A DNA stretch of 64,000 nt from Bradyrhizobium betae (GTDB taxonomy: Bacteria; Pseudomonadota; Alphaproteobacteria; Rhizobiales; Xanthobacteraceae), in assembly GCF_004123905.1 (NCBI RefSeq), contig NZ_MZXW01000054.1, forward strand, positions 124,001 to 188,000, in the 5' to 3' direction. The notes below the pieces were generated by a model. The model made no database searches, was not told the origin of the DNA, and was given only the letters and a program-made list of their open reading frames with translations. A program made the position numbers and the translations under genes. This document shows, piece by piece, positions 63,190-64,000 of the stretch. How positions within the stretch are numbered: the first letter of the stretch is position 1; each line of letters begins with the position of its first letter.

Positions 63190-64000
63190 TCATTTTGCCC
63201 CCTGAGATGCAGACGACGACTTCCCGGCAGAGCCGTCGCGACTGCTGTGATCGGCATGTTTCACCGATGTGGAATACATCGGCATCAGCACGCGGAAGGT
63301 GGTCTTGCGCGGCTGAGACTCGCATTCGATGATGCCCCCGTGATCGCCGACGATTTTTGCGACCAGCGCCAGGCCGAGACCCGAGCCGGTCTGCTTGGTG
63401 GTGACGAAGGGATCGAACAGATTGGGCAGAAGATCGTCCGGCACGCCTGGTCCATTGTCCCTCACGCAAAACTCCAGCGGCAGGGATACCCGGGATTTTT
63501 GACCGGGGACTGACAGGCGCACGCCGGGGCGGAATGCGGTGGTGAGCTGGATCTCGCCGTCGGGGACGTCGATCAGGGCTTCGGCGGCGTTCTTCACGAG
63601 GTTGAGGAACACCTGGATCAGCTGATCCTGGTTCGCCAGCACCGGCGGCAGCGAGGGATCGTAATCCTCGATGAAGCGGATGTTGCGGGCAAAGCCCGAC
63701 TGCGCCAGCCGCTTCACGTGGTCGAGCACCGAATGGATGTTGACGGGGCCGCGCACCACGGGACGCTCGTCGCCGAACACCTCCATGCGGTCGACCAGCG
63801 TCACGATCCGGTCGGCCTCGTCGCAGATCAGCCGCGTCAGCATGCGGTCCTCGGAGGAAGCCTGCTGCTCCAGCAATTGCGCTGCGCCGCGAATCCCCGA
63901 GAGCGGGTTCTTGATCTCGTGCGCGAGCATGGCTGCTAGCGCTATCACCGAGCGCGCAGCGCTGCGATGGGTGAGCTGGCGGTCCATCTTGTCGGCGATG
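63190..64000 (-). CDS. ntrB: Nitrogen sensor kinase NtrB (N-terminus outside window)
   Basis: The frame runs off the right edge, so the PAS region is missing. Visible are HisKA with LAHEIKNPLSGIRGAA, the N-box NLVKNAAEA, G1 DNGPGVPDD and G2 GSGLGLALVAKI. It controls NtrC phosphorylation in response to PII. Its stop lies 9 bp before the ntrC ATG. Confidence 0.95.
   Translation of the reverse strand, partial: IADKMDRQLTHRSAARSVIALAAMLAHEIKNPLSGIRGAAQLLEQQASSEDRMLTRLICDEADRIVTLVDRMEVFGDERPVVRGPVNIHSVLDHVKRLAQSGFARNIRFIEDYDPSLPPVLANQDQLIQVFLNLVKNAAEALIDVPDGEIQLTTAFRPGVRLSVPGQKSRVSLPLEFCVRDNGPGVPDDLLPNLFDPFVTTKQTGSGLGLALVAKIVGDHGGIIECESQPRKTTFRVLMPMYSTSVKHADHSSRDGSAGKSSSASQGAK

Overview
The window is high-GC chromosomal DNA whose gene content and order fit an alphaproteobacterium of the Hyphomicrobiales, most likely Bradyrhizobium or a close relative. 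The main pointers are the ntrB-ntrC-ntrY-ntrX-hfq-hflX order at the right end, the dacC-tmk-holB-metG-tatD-MBL block at the left, the density of TRAP/ABC/DASS carboxylate transporters, and two GC-rich palindromic repeat elements of the kind scattered through Bradyrhizobium genomes. This assignment rests on recognition, not on a search.

Layout. (1) 1-4.7 kb: a secreted protein of tandem IPT/TIG domains runs off the left edge on the minus strand. Divergent from it are three tandem phage-tail-collar (microcystin-dependent protein type) genes and a GNAT acetyltransferase, with no other phage genes. (2) 4.7-12.5 kb: an epoxide hydrolase-like protein, then a housekeeping operon (D,D-carboxypeptidase, thymidylate kinase, DNA polymerase III delta', methionyl-tRNA synthetase, TatD, MBL hydrolase). 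The MetRS carries a ~156-residue histone H1-like Lys/Ala/Pro tail. (3) 12.5-17.1 kb: a TRAP transporter co-directional with an acyl-CoA synthetase (import, then CoA activation). (4) 17.6-22.6 kb: a putative 4-nitrobenzoate locus (nitroreductase, 4-hydroxylaminobenzoate lyase-like protein, ABC binding protein, divergent LysR), then an M24 peptidase. (5) 22.7-26.4 kb: opgG-opgH for periplasmic glucans. (6) 26.6-36.3 kb: a divergent catabolic cluster: TRAP transporter, an AroQ-like protein with altered substrate-site residues, an unknown ferredoxin-fold-like protein, a TIM-barrel protein and an FAD dehydrogenase on one strand; a GntR regulator, a second M24 peptidase and an SMP-30 lactonase on the other. 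(7) 36.3-40.8 kb: a TonB receptor, PepSY membrane protein and secreted protein, probably for iron. (8) 41-45.8 kb: cupin, copper amine oxidase, serine hydrolase and AraC regulator. (9) 45.8-50.2 kb: MetN-MetI without MetQ, a DASS anion transporter and an outer-membrane-like protein. (10) 50.25-51.9 kb: a cobalt-type nitrile hydratase operon. (11) 52-57.2 kb: queC, mazG, GNAT, a DUF2278/lamin-tail protein, hflX, hfq. (12) 57.4-64 kb: ntrX, ntrY, ntrC and the 3' part of ntrB, the nitrogen two-component systems.

Most of the accessory part is a set of substrate-specific uptake and degradation modules for aromatic, carboxylic, amine and nitrile compounds, each with its own regulator, set between housekeeping blocks. 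The least explained items are the IPT/tail-collar/GNAT locus, the H1-like tail on MetRS, and the AroQ-like enzyme with His81 and Arg112 replaced. No tRNA, rRNA, CRISPR array, integrase or insertion sequence was seen.
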